From Sphaerotilus uruguayifluvii (GTDB lineage Bacteria; Pseudomonadota; Gammaproteobacteria; Burkholderiales; Burkholderiaceae_C), in NCBI RefSeq assembly GCF_013294065.1, contig NZ_JABSNM010000005.1:222602-264305 (forward strand): a DNA stretch of 41,704 nt. The letters are read 5' to 3'. Position 1 is the stretch's first letter. Each line of letters begins with the position of its first letter. Positions 31,619-38,419 of the stretch are shown here, in pieces. Under the pieces are notes generated by a model. It had not been told where the DNA came from, searched no databases, and was given only the letters and a program-made list of their open reading frames with translations. Position numbers and translations under genes: made by a program.

Positions 31619-31766
31619 TCTGTCTCCCTGATGATCATGTCGGTCGGCTGCCTGCCAGCGATCGACAGCGCGGGGATCATAGGGAGCGTGGATCCAGGGA
31701 GGCTTCGTGCTGACCGGCCATCGATACAGCCGGTTTCAGTTTGTGGCCTTCAGCGCCTCGGACCGT
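31619..31766. other. Spacer upstream of the RM gene
   Basis: About 150 bp between the RM gene start and the cheZ terminator. It must hold the RM promoter (leftward). No gene and no repeat is seen. Confidence 0.4.
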
Positions 31767-31804
31767 GAAAAAACAGACGCCAGCCACCCCGAAGGGTGAC
31801 TGGC
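31767..31804 (-). terminator. Intrinsic terminator of cheZ
   Basis: A stem of about 11 bp with one mismatch (31779-31789 with 31794-31804; GCCAGCCACC against GGTGACTGGC) around a CGAA-type loop. Read on the minus strand it is followed within a few bases by six U residues (A-tract 31768-31773). It lies 47 bp past the cheZ stop. Confidence 0.8.
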
Positions 31805-31850
31805 GCAAAGGTCGGAGACGACAGGAGAAAACGGTACGGGAGAGGGCGCC

Positions 31851-32408
31851 TCAGAAGCCGAGCGAGGCGAGCAGGTCGTCCACGTCGTCCTGCTTCATCG
31901 CCTTGTCGGGGGTCTGCGGTCCCTCGAGCTTGGCCGGAGTCTCGATCTTCGGCGCCGGCGTGTGATGCACCAGCAGCTCCAGCAGCTGCTTCTCGGTGCG
32001 CGAGATGATCTTGATGACCTTGTTGATCACCTGGCCGGACAGGTCCTGGAAGTCCTGCGCCATCATGATGTCGTTGAGCGCGTCCTGCTGGAGGCTGGCC
32101 ACCTCGACCGAGCGCTCGGCGAAGGCCTTGAGCTGGTCGGGCGGCGGATCGGCCGCCAGCAGCGCGCGCCCTTCCTCCAGCAGCGAGCTGCATTCGGGCT
32201 TGGCCATGTCGACCAGCGTCAGCACGCGGTCGGCCGCCTGCTCGGTCATCGCGCCGACATAGGCGAGCCGCTCGCGGGCGTCCGGGATTTCCTGGGTGAC
32301 CTCGTGAAGCACGGCGTCGTATCCCAGGGTCTGCAGGGCATCGTGAAGCTGTCTGACGATGCCGCCGAGTTGCTGGCGGGTGTCGTCGGGCATCAGGTTC
32401 TGGCTCAT
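31851..32408 (-). CDS. cheZ: Chemotaxis protein phosphatase CheZ
   Basis: Cytoplasmic CheY-P phosphatase of 185 residues. The diagnostic segment MMAQDFQDLSGQVINKVI carries the catalytic Asp/Gln pair (DFQDLSGQ), within the long helical hairpin. The C-terminal DDVDDLLASLGF is the CheY-tethering helix, joined by a Pro/Lys-rich linker. It shortens the lifetime of phosphorylated CheY and so resets flagellar rotation. The start is the ATG at 32408; the much longer open frame upstream overlaps the glycosyltransferase and is a shadow. No cheY or other chemotaxis gene is in the window, so it is separated from the usual cheYZ pair, and it has its own terminator. Confidence 0.96.
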   Translation of the reverse strand: MSQNLMPDDTRQQLGGIVRQLHDALQTLGYDAVLHEVTQEIPDARERLAYVGAMTEQAADRVLTLVDMAKPECSSLLEEGRALLAADPPPDQLKAFAERSVEVASLQQDALNDIMMAQDFQDLSGQVINKVIKIISRTEKQLLELLVHHTPAPKIETPAKLEGPQTPDKAMKQDDVDDLLASLGF

Positions 32409-32720
32409 TCGGAATCGACTCCTCGTGTGCACGTCTGAGGTGCGGCCTGGCGTGGCGCGAGGCTGCGGGCGTGGTTGCGCCGGGCCGGCATGGGCAGGTT
32501 GTCGGACGGCAGGGCGGGCAACTTGAGCGACAGCATCGTGACGGGCCGCAGTCGGGGGGGATCCGTGTCGGATGCCACCGATCGGGGACCTTCGGCACGT
32601 CATGGCGCGCCAAAGGTACCGAGGGTGCCCCGCACAATGCCCGCGCCGGACGAGGCGCGGGCTGCATGACATTTCGCCCGCCCTCCTGCGGTCTGTCTGG
32701 ATCAAAAGAGGGGGAAATCG
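32409..32720. other. 312-bp divergent intergenic region (cheZ / glycosyltransferase)
   Basis: No credible gene. One strong feature is a perfect 9-bp hairpin, GCCCGCGCC-GGACGA-GGCGCGGGC at 32639-32662, about 60 bp before the glycosyltransferase start, in that gene's probable 5' leader. A purine-rich GAGGGGG site precedes ATG 32721. The cheZ promoter must lie near 32409-32480; no clear sigma-28 or sigma-70 box was identified by eye. Confidence 0.5.
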
Positions 32721-33956
32721 ATGCGTTTTCTTTTCCTGCACCCGGTCTTTCCGGGGCAGTTCCACAGGATCATGGCCGCGCTGGCCCGCGATCCGGCCCA
32801 CGAGGTGGTGCATTGCTCGCGCGAGTCGGCGCAGGCCGGCATCCCGGGCGTGAAGCGGGTGCGCTACAAGGTGCCCGACGCGCCGGGCGAGGGCGCGGCC
32901 ACGCATGCCTTCGCGCTGCGCACCGAGCAGGCGGTGCGCCACGGCCTGGCGGTGCTCGAGGCGGTCCGCGCGCTCCAGGGCCAGGGCTTCGTGCCCGACC
33001 TGATCTGCGGCTACGCCGGCTGGGGCCCGACGCTGTTCATGAAGGACATCCACCCGAAGGTGCCGCTGCTGGGCTACTTCGAGTGGTTCATGAACCCGAC
33101 CGGCTCGGAGTACAACTTCGACCCGGCCCATCCGCTGGCCTTCGAGGCACAGCTGGCGCTGCGCACCAGCAACGCGCCGATGCTGCTGGACCTGCAGGCC
33201 TGCGACCGCGGCGTCACGCCGACGTTCTGGCAGAAGCGACAGTTCCCGGCCGGGCTGCGCGATCGGCTCGACGTGCTGCACGACGGCGTCGACACCGCGC
33301 GCTTCTGCCCGGCGCCGGAGCCTGCCGGCCTGAGCCTGCCCGGGCTGGAACTGCCGCCCGGCACCGAGATCGTGACCTATGCGACCCGCGGCATGGAGCC
33401 CTTCCGCGGCTTTCCGGAGTTCATGCGCGCGCTGCCCCTGCTGCAGCGGCGCCGTCCGCACTGCCATGCCGTCATTCTCGGCACCGAGGAGGTCTACTAC
33501 TCGCGCGCGCCGCAGGGCGCCCGCAGCTACAAGGAGCTGCTGCTGCGCGAGCTTGACGGACAGATCGACCTGTCCCGGGTGCATTTCGCCGGCTGGTGCG
33601 GCGACGAGGCCTACCGCGCGACGCTGCGGGCCGCGTCCGCGCATGTCTACCTGAGCTACCCCTACGTGCTGTCGTGGTCGCTGCTGGAGGCGATGGCCAG
33701 CGGCTGCGCCGTCGTCGGTTCGCGCACCGCACCGGTCGAGGAGGTGATCGCGGACGGCGAGAACGGCTGGCTGGTGGATTTCCTCGACCATGAGGCCCTG
33801 GCCGACCGGATCGAGCAGGTGCTGTGCGGCGGCGCCGAAGTCGCCCGGGTGCGCGCCGAGGCGCGCCGCACGGTGCTCGAGCGCTATGACCTGGCCCGGC
33901 TGCTGCCGCGCCATCTGGCGATGATGGGCCGGCTGGCGGGGCGCTCGCTCGTCTGA
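32721..33956 (+). CDS. GT4-type (GT-B fold) glycosyltransferase
   Basis: Cytoplasmic or membrane-associated glycosyltransferase of 411 residues. The N-terminal domain starts MRFLFLHPVFPGQFHRI and resembles the Glyco_trans_4-type acceptor domain (DLICGYAGWGPTLF, YFEWFMNPTGSEYNFD). The C-terminal nucleotide-sugar domain has YATRGMEPFRGFPEFMRAL, HFAGW and the donor-binding helix YVLSWSLLEAMASGCAVV with the conserved Glu, followed by TAPVEEVI. Members with this N-terminus occur in polysaccharide and glycoprotein pathways; the sugar and acceptor cannot be named. It stands alone between cheZ and the sigma-factor genes, with no other glycan genes nearby. Confidence 0.92.
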   Translation: MRFLFLHPVFPGQFHRIMAALARDPAHEVVHCSRESAQAGIPGVKRVRYKVPDAPGEGAATHAFALRTEQAVRHGLAVLEAVRALQGQGFVPDLICGYAGWGPTLFMKDIHPKVPLLGYFEWFMNPTGSEYNFDPAHPLAFEAQLALRTSNAPMLLDLQACDRGVTPTFWQKRQFPAGLRDRLDVLHDGVDTARFCPAPEPAGLSLPGLELPPGTEIVTYATRGMEPFRGFPEFMRALPLLQRRRPHCHAVILGTEEVYYSRAPQGARSYKELLLRELDGQIDLSRVHFAGWCGDEAYRATLRAASAHVYLSYPYVLSWSLLEAMASGCAVVGSRTAPVEEVIADGENGWLVDFLDHEALADRIEQVLCGGAEVARVRAEARRTVLERYDLARLLPRHLAMMGRLAGRSLV

Positions 33957-33994
33957 GGGCGGCACGGCGCGACGTGACCCTCGACCGGGGCGGA

Positions 33995-34213
33995 TCAGTC
34001 CTGCCGCCCGCTCTCCTCGGGTTCAGCATGGCGGCGCCAGCTGCCCATGGCCTCGCGCATCAGCTCGACCTGCCGGCCGAAGCGGGCGCAGCCGGTGCAC
34101 ATCCGCCAGTGCAGCCGAACCCGGGCACGCTCGAGCGGCTGGAGCTGGCGATCCTCGCCCTCGAGCACCAGGCGGGTGGTTTCCTTGCAGTCGGGCAGCA
34201 GCATCTTGCGCAT
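33995..34213 (-). CDS. Zinc-finger anti-sigma factor
   Basis: Small protein of 72 residues with a ZAS-like HxxxCxxC motif (HWRMCTGC, about residues 35-42) and an upstream Cys in DCKETTRLV, the zinc-finger anti-sigma layout. It lacks any membrane helix, so it is a soluble ZAS protein. It lies 34 bp downstream of the ECF sigma gene on the same strand, so it should sequester that sigma factor and release it on a metal or redox signal. In bufferin loci such cysteine/zinc anti-sigma factors are a plausible copper sensor (inference). The start at ATG 34213 has GGAC/GGAG-type sequence upstream. Confidence 0.85.
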   Translation of the reverse strand: MRKMLLPDCKETTRLVLEGEDRQLQPLERARVRLHWRMCTGCARFGRQVELMREAMGSWRRHAEPEESGRQD

Positions 34214-34247
34214 GGGGGAGGTCCGTCAGGAAAGAGGGAAGGGGCGC

Positions 34248-34817
34248 TCAGCGCCCGGCCGCTGGCGCGAACCAGTGGATCTGCAGGCACTCGCGCAGCC
34301 GCAGCCGCGCGCGGTGCAGCAGCACGAACAGATGGGTCGCGCTGACGCCGGTTTCCTTGCAGATCTCCTCGGTGTCGAGCTCCAGCCACTCGCGCATCAT
34401 GAAGATGCGGCCCTGCTGGCCGGGCAGGCGCTCGATGCAGGCGTCGAGCACCGCCAGGAACTGGCGTTGCTGCAGCGCCGGCCCGGGCTGGCCCCAGTCT
34501 GCGGGCATCTCTCGCCAGTGGCCGTCCGGGCGGAAGAGCAGCTCGTCGAGATCCTGCGACTCGTCCGCCGCGTCGTGTGCCGGCAGGGCGAACTCGCGGC
34601 GATGGCGGCGGATCTGGTCGATGACCTTGTGCTTGAGGATGCCCACCAGCCAGGTCTTGAGCTGCGATCCGCCCCTGAAGGCCTGCGGCCGCTCCAGCGC
34701 CGCCAGCACCGTCTCGGACACAGCATCCTCCGCCCAGGCGTCCTGGCGCAGCTGGTGACGGGCATAGCGCAGCAGCTCGGGGCGCAGGGCCTGGACCTGG
34801 GTGGCGAAGTCGCTCAT
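34248..34817 (-). CDS. ECF RNA polymerase sigma factor
   Basis: Sigma-70 family ECF factor of 189 residues with the two usual regions. Sigma-2 covers about residues 10-78 (ELLRYARHQLRQDAWAEDAV, FRGGSQLKTWLVGILKHKVI). Sigma-4 covers about residues 125-180 (VLDACIERLPGQQGRIFMMR, LDTEEICKETGVSATHLFV). The linker with ADESQDLDELLFRPDGHW is typical of the group that pairs with small ZAS anti-sigma factors. ATG 34817 is chosen over an upstream open frame to 35027 that overlaps bufA. It is divergent from the buf operon across about 100 bp; that operon is the obvious target. Confidence 0.93.
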   Translation of the reverse strand: MSDFATQVQALRPELLRYARHQLRQDAWAEDAVSETVLAALERPQAFRGGSQLKTWLVGILKHKVIDQIRRHRREFALPAHDAADESQDLDELLFRPDGHWREMPADWGQPGPALQQRQFLAVLDACIERLPGQQGRIFMMREWLELDTEEICKETGVSATHLFVLLHRARLRLRECLQIHWFAPAAGR

Positions 34818-34848
34818 CGAAGGGGCGCCGAAAAAAAGATGCGCGCAG

Positions 34849-34875
34849 TGTAAGGACCGTCGGGCCTGACGCGAC
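34849..34875 (+). promoter_or_regulatory. Candidate ECF-sigma promoter of the buf operon
   Basis: TGTAAGG (34849-34855) and CGAC (34872-34875) are separated by 16 bp, the spacing typical of ECF promoters, and point toward bufA about 45 bp downstream. The element lies in the divergent region shared with the ECF sigma gene. The -35 choice is by eye and has not been compared with other promoters. A strong AAGGAG site follows at about 34910 for bufA. Confidence 0.4.
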
Positions 34876-34920
34876 AGAGCAGGGTCGATCTCGACATTCC
34901 ACCCTTCCAAGGAGTCCTTC

Positions 34921-35202
34921 ATGAGCATCACCACCCGCCTGATCCTGTCGTCCGCCCTGGCCTCCGTGATGGCCGCCGGCCTGGTCGCACCCGCCGCGGC
35001 GCAGTCCAAGGAAAAGTGCTTCGGCATTGCCCAGGCCGGTCAGAACGACTGCGCCAATCTCTCCGGCACCCATTCCTGCGCCGGGCAGAGCAAGGTCGAC
35101 AACGGGGCCGACGAATGGAAGTATGTCGCCAAGGGTACCTGCAAGGACCTCAAGGGCATGACCGCCGACGAGGCTCGGGCCGCGATGGCGATGAAGAAGT
35201 AA
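34921..35202 (+). CDS. bufA1: BufA1-type bufferin precursor (DUF2282)
   Basis: Exported precursor of 93 residues. The signal peptide (residues 1-27, cleavage near AAA|QSK) is followed by a 65-residue mature part with four cysteines at 33, 44, 53 and 74, in the family contexts [26 protein letters not shown] and KGTCKDL. In this family the cysteines are oxidatively modified by the MNIO enzyme BufB, giving a copper-binding (metallophore) peptide that buffers periplasmic copper. The gene has an excellent AAGGAG ribosome-binding site, and the biosynthetic genes bufB, bufC and a DoxX gene follow in an operon. The modification of this particular peptide is inferred. Confidence 0.93.
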   Translation: MSITTRLILSSALASVMAAGLVAPAAAQSKEKCFGIAQAGQNDCANLSGTHSCAGQSKVDNGADEWKYVAKGTCKDLKGMTADEARAAMAMKK

Positions 35203-35227
35203 GTCGTCCCGCGCTGCCTGCTGCACC

Positions 35228-36142
35228 ATGCGACCGCCTGCCTTCGCCCCTGCGCTTGTCCCGGCTGCCGGCATCGGCCTGCGTGCCCCGCATCTTGCCG
35301 AGGTGCGTGCGCGTCAGCCTGAGCTCGGCTTTCTCGAAGTCCACAGCGAGAATTTCTTCGCCGAGGGTGGCGCGGCGCGTGCCGCGCTGCTGGGCCTGCG
35401 CGCCGAGCATGCGATCAGCCTGCACGGCGTCGGGCTGTCGCTGGGCAGCGCCACCGGGCTGGACACCGAGCATCTGGAGTGCCTGGCCGCGCTGGTGGCG
35501 GCGGTCGAGCCGGTGCGGGTGTCGGACCACGCCAGCTTCGCCCGGGTCGATCCGGGGTGTGGCCGGCCGGTCTGGCATGGCGCGGACCTGCTGCCGGTGG
35601 CCTTCACGCCGGGATCGCTGGCGGTGATGGTCGCCAATGTGCAGCGGGTGCAGGAGCGGCTCGGCCGGCGGCTGCTGGTCGAGAACCTGAGCGCCAGTCT
35701 GGCCTGGGCCGACGACACGATGGCCGAGGCCGACTTTCTTGCGGAACTCGCGCGGCGCAGTGGCTGCGGCCTGCTGCTCGATGTCAACAATCTGGTGGTC
35801 AACGCGCTGAACGCGCAGCCGGCGGGCACGCCGGCTGCAGCGGCCGATGCCGAGGCCGGCCGGCGTGCCTGCGCCTGGATCGACCGCCTGGCCGCCGCCG
35901 CCCCGGCCGGTGCAGTCGGCGAGATCCACCTGGCCGGCTACACGGTGGCCGGCGACGGCCTGGTCGTCGACGATCACGGCAGCCGCGTGCATGCGCCGGT
36001 CTGGCCGGTCTATCGCCATGCGGTCCGGCGCTTCGGTGCGGTGCCGACGCTGATCGAATGGGACACCGATCTGCCTGCGCTCGATGTGCTGCTCGACGAG
36101 GCGGCGTGTGCGCAGGCCGCGATGAGCGAGGTGCTGGCATGA
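35228..36142 (+). CDS. bufB: MNIO-family bufferin-modifying enzyme BufB (DUF692)
   Basis: Cytoplasmic non-heme multinuclear-iron oxidative enzyme of 304 residues, a TIM-barrel-type DUF692 protein. Conserved iron-ligand regions are visible in order: [65 protein letters not shown] and [11 protein letters not shown]. It should oxidise cysteines of BufA1 to a heterocyclic product in the presence of the partner BufC. It starts 25 bp after bufA and overlaps the start of bufC by 4 bp (ATGA). Confidence 0.94.
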   Translation: MRPPAFAPALVPAAGIGLRAPHLAEVRARQPELGFLEVHSENFFAEGGAARAALLGLRAEHAISLHGVGLSLGSATGLDTEHLECLAALVAAVEPVRVSDHASFARVDPGCGRPVWHGADLLPVAFTPGSLAVMVANVQRVQERLGRRLLVENLSASLAWADDTMAEADFLAELARRSGCGLLLDVNNLVVNALNAQPAGTPAAAADAEAGRRACAWIDRLAAAAPAGAVGEIHLAGYTVAGDGLVVDDHGSRVHAPVWPVYRHAVRRFGAVPTLIEWDTDLPALDVLLDEAACAQAAMSEVLA

Positions 36143-37014
36143 ACCGGCTGGCCGACGACGAGGCGATCCGCCACGAGCAGCTGCGTCAGCAGCTGCTGAT
36201 GGACGCACTGCGCCGGCGTGATGGGCAAGGCGTGGCCGGCTGGCTGCGGCCGCTGGCGCGCGCGAGCGTCGCACGCGGGCTGGTCGCCTATGCCGCCAAT
36301 GCGGACGAGCATGCCGCGCGGGCACTGGCGGCTCGCTATCCGACGGTGCAGGCGCTGCTCGGTGCCGACACCTTCGCGCAGGTCGCGGCGCGCCACTGGC
36401 GCGAGGCACCGCCGTCCTGCGCCGATCTGGCGTGCTGGGGCGAGCGGCTGCCGGCGGCGCTGGCCGATGACGAGCGGCTGGCCGATCTGCCGTATCTGGC
36501 CGAGGTCGCCCGGCTGGATGACGCGGTGGCGCAGGCCGCGGCGGCGGCCGACGCCGACGTGCCCCGGCCCGATACGCTGCTGCGTCTGGCCGACACCGAC
36601 GCGCAGCAGCTGGTGCTGCGTGCCGCACCTGGGCTGGCGCTGCTGGAGGGGGGGCATCCTGCCGGCTCGATCTGGCGTGCGCACCATGAGCCGGCGGAGC
36701 GCGACCGGACCGAGGCCTTTGCCGAGGCCCGCGCGGCGCTGGCCGAAGGCCGTGGCGAGACGGTGGTCGTCTGGCGCCAGGGCTGGGCGGTGCGGGTGGC
36801 GGGCGCGATGCCGGAGGTGGCCTGTTTCATCCGGCGGGCGCTGCTCGAGGCCCGGCCGCTGGCCGAGGCGCTGGAAGGCGCCGGCGAGACCTTCGACTTC
36901 GTCGCCTGGCTGGCGCCGGCAGTGAGGGATGGCCTGGTGCTGCGGCTCGACGCGTGCCGTGGCGGATCTGCCGAACTTTCGAACCGATGGAGTGATCGAG
37001 ATGATCCGACCTGA
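36139..37014 (+). CDS. bufC: Bufferin partner protein BufC (DUF2063 N-terminal)
   Basis: Protein of 291 residues, the RiPP-recognition-type partner that presents the precursor to BufB (HvfC/BufC family, DUF2063-type N-terminus). The N-terminal region (about 10-110) is helical ([56 protein letters not shown]) and the C-terminal part (from about 145) is mixed. It has no signal peptide. It is translationally coupled to bufB (4-bp overlap) and overlaps the DoxX gene by 14 bp. The C-terminus, ending RWSDRDDPT, is somewhat longer than the last recognisable helix. Confidence 0.88.
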   Translation: MNRLADDEAIRHEQLRQQLLMDALRRRDGQGVAGWLRPLARASVARGLVAYAANADEHAARALAARYPTVQALLGADTFAQVAARHWREAPPSCADLACWGERLPAALADDERLADLPYLAEVARLDDAVAQAAAAADADVPRPDTLLRLADTDAQQLVLRAAPGLALLEGGHPAGSIWRAHHEPAERDRTEAFAEARAALAEGRGETVVVWRQGWAVRVAGAMPEVACFIRRALLEARPLAEALEGAGETFDFVAWLAPAVRDGLVLRLDACRGGSAELSNRWSDRDDPT

Positions 37015-37474
37015 TGCCTTGTTGCCCGCGCCGCTGCGGCGCGCCCATGCGGCCTTCGTCAGGCTGGCCGAGGCGCTTCAGCCGCTGGCGCAGCTTGCTG
37101 CGCGGCTGTTCGTCGCGCAGGCGTTCTTTCTGGCCGGCCTGACCAAGCTGCGCGACTGGGAGACGACACTGCTGCTGTTCACCGAGGAATACCGGGTGCC
37201 GCTGCTCTCGCCCTCGGTCGCTGCGGTGCTGGGCACGACCGGCGAGGTGCTGCTGCCGGGGCTGCTGGTGCTTGGGCTGGGCGGTCGGGTGGCGGCGCTG
37301 GGGCTGTCGGTGGTGAATGTCGTGGCGGTGCTGAGCGTGCCGGAGATGCCCGAGCCGGCCTTCATGCTGCATGTGTTCTGGGGCAGCCTGCTGGCCGGGC
37401 TGGTGCTGTGGGGGCCGGGGCGCTGGTCGGCGGACGCCAGGCTGGCCTGCGCCCGCTCTCGGGGCCGAGGGTGA
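37001..37474 (+). CDS. DoxX-family membrane protein
   Basis: Inner-membrane protein of 157 residues with about four hydrophobic segments (LAARLFVAQAFFLAGLTKLR, AAVLGTTGEVLLPGLLVLGL, VAALGLSVVNVVAVLSV, HVFWGSLLAGLVLWGP), matching DoxX. DoxX proteins are the usual last gene of bufferin operons, where they have been called bufD; their biochemical role there is unclear. ATG 37001 has GGAGTGATCGAG directly upstream and overlaps bufC by 14 bp. The start 72 nt earlier lacks a site and is rejected. Confidence 0.88.
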   Translation: MIRPDALLPAPLRRAHAAFVRLAEALQPLAQLAARLFVAQAFFLAGLTKLRDWETTLLLFTEEYRVPLLSPSVAAVLGTTGEVLLPGLLVLGLGGRVAALGLSVVNVVAVLSVPEMPEPAFMLHVFWGSLLAGLVLWGPGRWSADARLACARSRGRG

Positions 37475-37483
37475 AGCACCAAG

Positions 37484-37516
37484 AAAAAAGCCCAAGTGAA
37501 TCAATCACTTGGGCTT
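37484..37516. terminator. Hairpin terminator shared by the buf operon and the tRNA-Ser gene
   Basis: A 12-bp perfect stem, AAGCCCAAGTGA (37488-37499) with TCACTTGGGCTT (37505-37516), around an ATCAA loop. On the minus strand it is followed by six U residues (A-tract 37484-37489), so it is an intrinsic terminator for the leftward tRNA-Ser gene whose 3' end is 6 bp away. On the plus strand it is followed by a weak T-rich run (CTTCTGTCT) 14 bp after the DoxX stop and may also end the buf transcript. Confidence 0.8.
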
Positions 37517-37521
37517 CTGTC

Positions 37522-37585
37522 TGGCGGAGAAGGAGGGATTCGAACCCTCGATACGGGGGTACCGTATACCGGATTTCGAGTCCGG
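37522..37585 (-). tRNA. 3' fragment of a tRNA-Ser(CGA) gene (attachment-site half)
   Basis: On the minus strand the sequence forms, in order: the anticodon stem CCGGA/TCCGG with loop CTCGAAA (anticodon CGA), the long variable arm TACGG...CCGTA of a class II tRNA, the T arm GAGGG-TTCGAAT-CCCTC, the acceptor 3' strand CTTCTCC, and GCCA (encoded CCA at 37522-37524). The 5' acceptor strand (GGAGAAG expected) and the D arm are missing; the sequence before the anticodon stem does not pair. A complete tRNA therefore cannot form. This is the piece left beside a tRNA 3'-end integration site. The intact, reconstituted gene should be at the far end of the element, beyond the window. Confidence 0.8.
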
Positions 37586-37700
37586 TCAGGATGGCCTTCA
37601 AGGGGGTTCATCGCTGTTGACTTTGACGGCGTTCACCATAGGAATCAACAACTTAGGCGGCTATCTCTGTTGAGGGGTGTTCATCGGTATGCAAGAATTG

Positions 37701-37739
37701 CTCTTACATCGGCCGTTACATCGGCTGAGGATGTAAGAG
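37701..37739. promoter_or_regulatory. Direct and inverted repeats before the integrase remnant
   Basis: TTACATCGGC occurs twice in tandem (37704-37713, 37716-37725). CTCTTACATC (37701-37710) and GATGTAAGAG (37730-37739) form a perfect 10-bp inverted repeat ending 6 bp before the integrase ATG. They could be an operator of the integrase promoter, or arm-type binding sites of the integrase or excisionase. The rest of 37586-37700 shows no gene. Confidence 0.5.
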
Positions 37740-37745
37740 GGGTGC

Positions 37746-38327
37746 ATGGCGAAGGTTTCGTTCACGGCGGGCAGGGTGTCGGGCTTCAAGTGCCCGGCCG
37801 GCAAGACTCAGGCGTTCCTGTGGGACGCGAACACGCCCGGCCTTGGCTTGCGCGCCACGCCGGCTGGCCGCCCCGCCTACGTGTTCCAGAGCGTGTTTCA
37901 GGGCAAGACCATCCGCGACAAGGTGGAGGGCGAGCGGGTCATCCCGCTGACGCCGCATGTCTGGCGCCTTCTGGCCGCACTGCCGCGCCGTGGTGCCTTC
38001 GTCTTCGCGGGTGAGCGGGGGGACATCATGGCCCGGCCGCACCGCTTCCACGACGCCGCGTGCAGCGTGGCCGGCCTGGAGGGGTTGACGCTCCACGGGC
38101 TGCGCCGGAGCTTCAAGAGCCTGAGCGAGTGGCAGGACATCCCGGCCGGAGTCGTGGCGCAGTTGATGGGCCACAAGCCAAGCGCGACCGCGGAGCGGCA
38201 CTACACCGTCCGGCCGCTTGACCTGCTGCGGGTCCATCACGAGCGCCTGGAGGCGTGGATTCTGGAGCAGGCCGGCTTGCCGGTGCCCAGCGCCAGCGAG
38301 GAGCCTGCCCGCCTGCGCGCAGTCTGA
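37746..38327 (+). pseudogene. int: Tyrosine integrase with an internal in-frame deletion
   Basis: Open frame of 193 residues joining the two ends of a ~400-residue tyrosine recombinase. Residues 1-57 are the arm-binding, DUF4102-type N-terminus (KTQAFLWDANTPGLGLRATP). From residue 58 the catalytic C-terminus follows (IPLTPHVWRLLAAL, LTLHGLRRSF, GHKPS, HYTVRPLDLL). Present are H117-x-x-R120, H143 and the likely nucleophile Y153. Missing are the core-binding domain and the region with the first catalytic Arg. The junction (T55-I56-R57) matches where intact relatives carry similar TIR codons on both sides, so recombination between short repeats probably removed about 200 residues. It may still be translated, but cannot be a full recombinase. 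Confidence 0.8.
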
Positions 38328-38419
38328 GTTTCTGCCACGGATAGGCCGGCCAGCCGAAGAGCGGGACACCTTCACCCGCCTGCCGTGGCACCCCGATGAA
38401 GGGCACCGGAAGGGGTGCG

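Noticed and set aside
28364-31768. A plus-strand open frame of over 1100 codons opposite the restriction enzyme.
   Set aside because: Its composition is low-complexity Arg/Gln/His/Leu, typical of the antisense of a GC-rich gene. The minus strand carries DPACGSGNF and NPPF motifs.
37522-37611. A complete tRNA-Ser gene.
   Set aside because: The upstream 25 nt do not pair with the acceptor and contain no D arm; only the 3' part is real.
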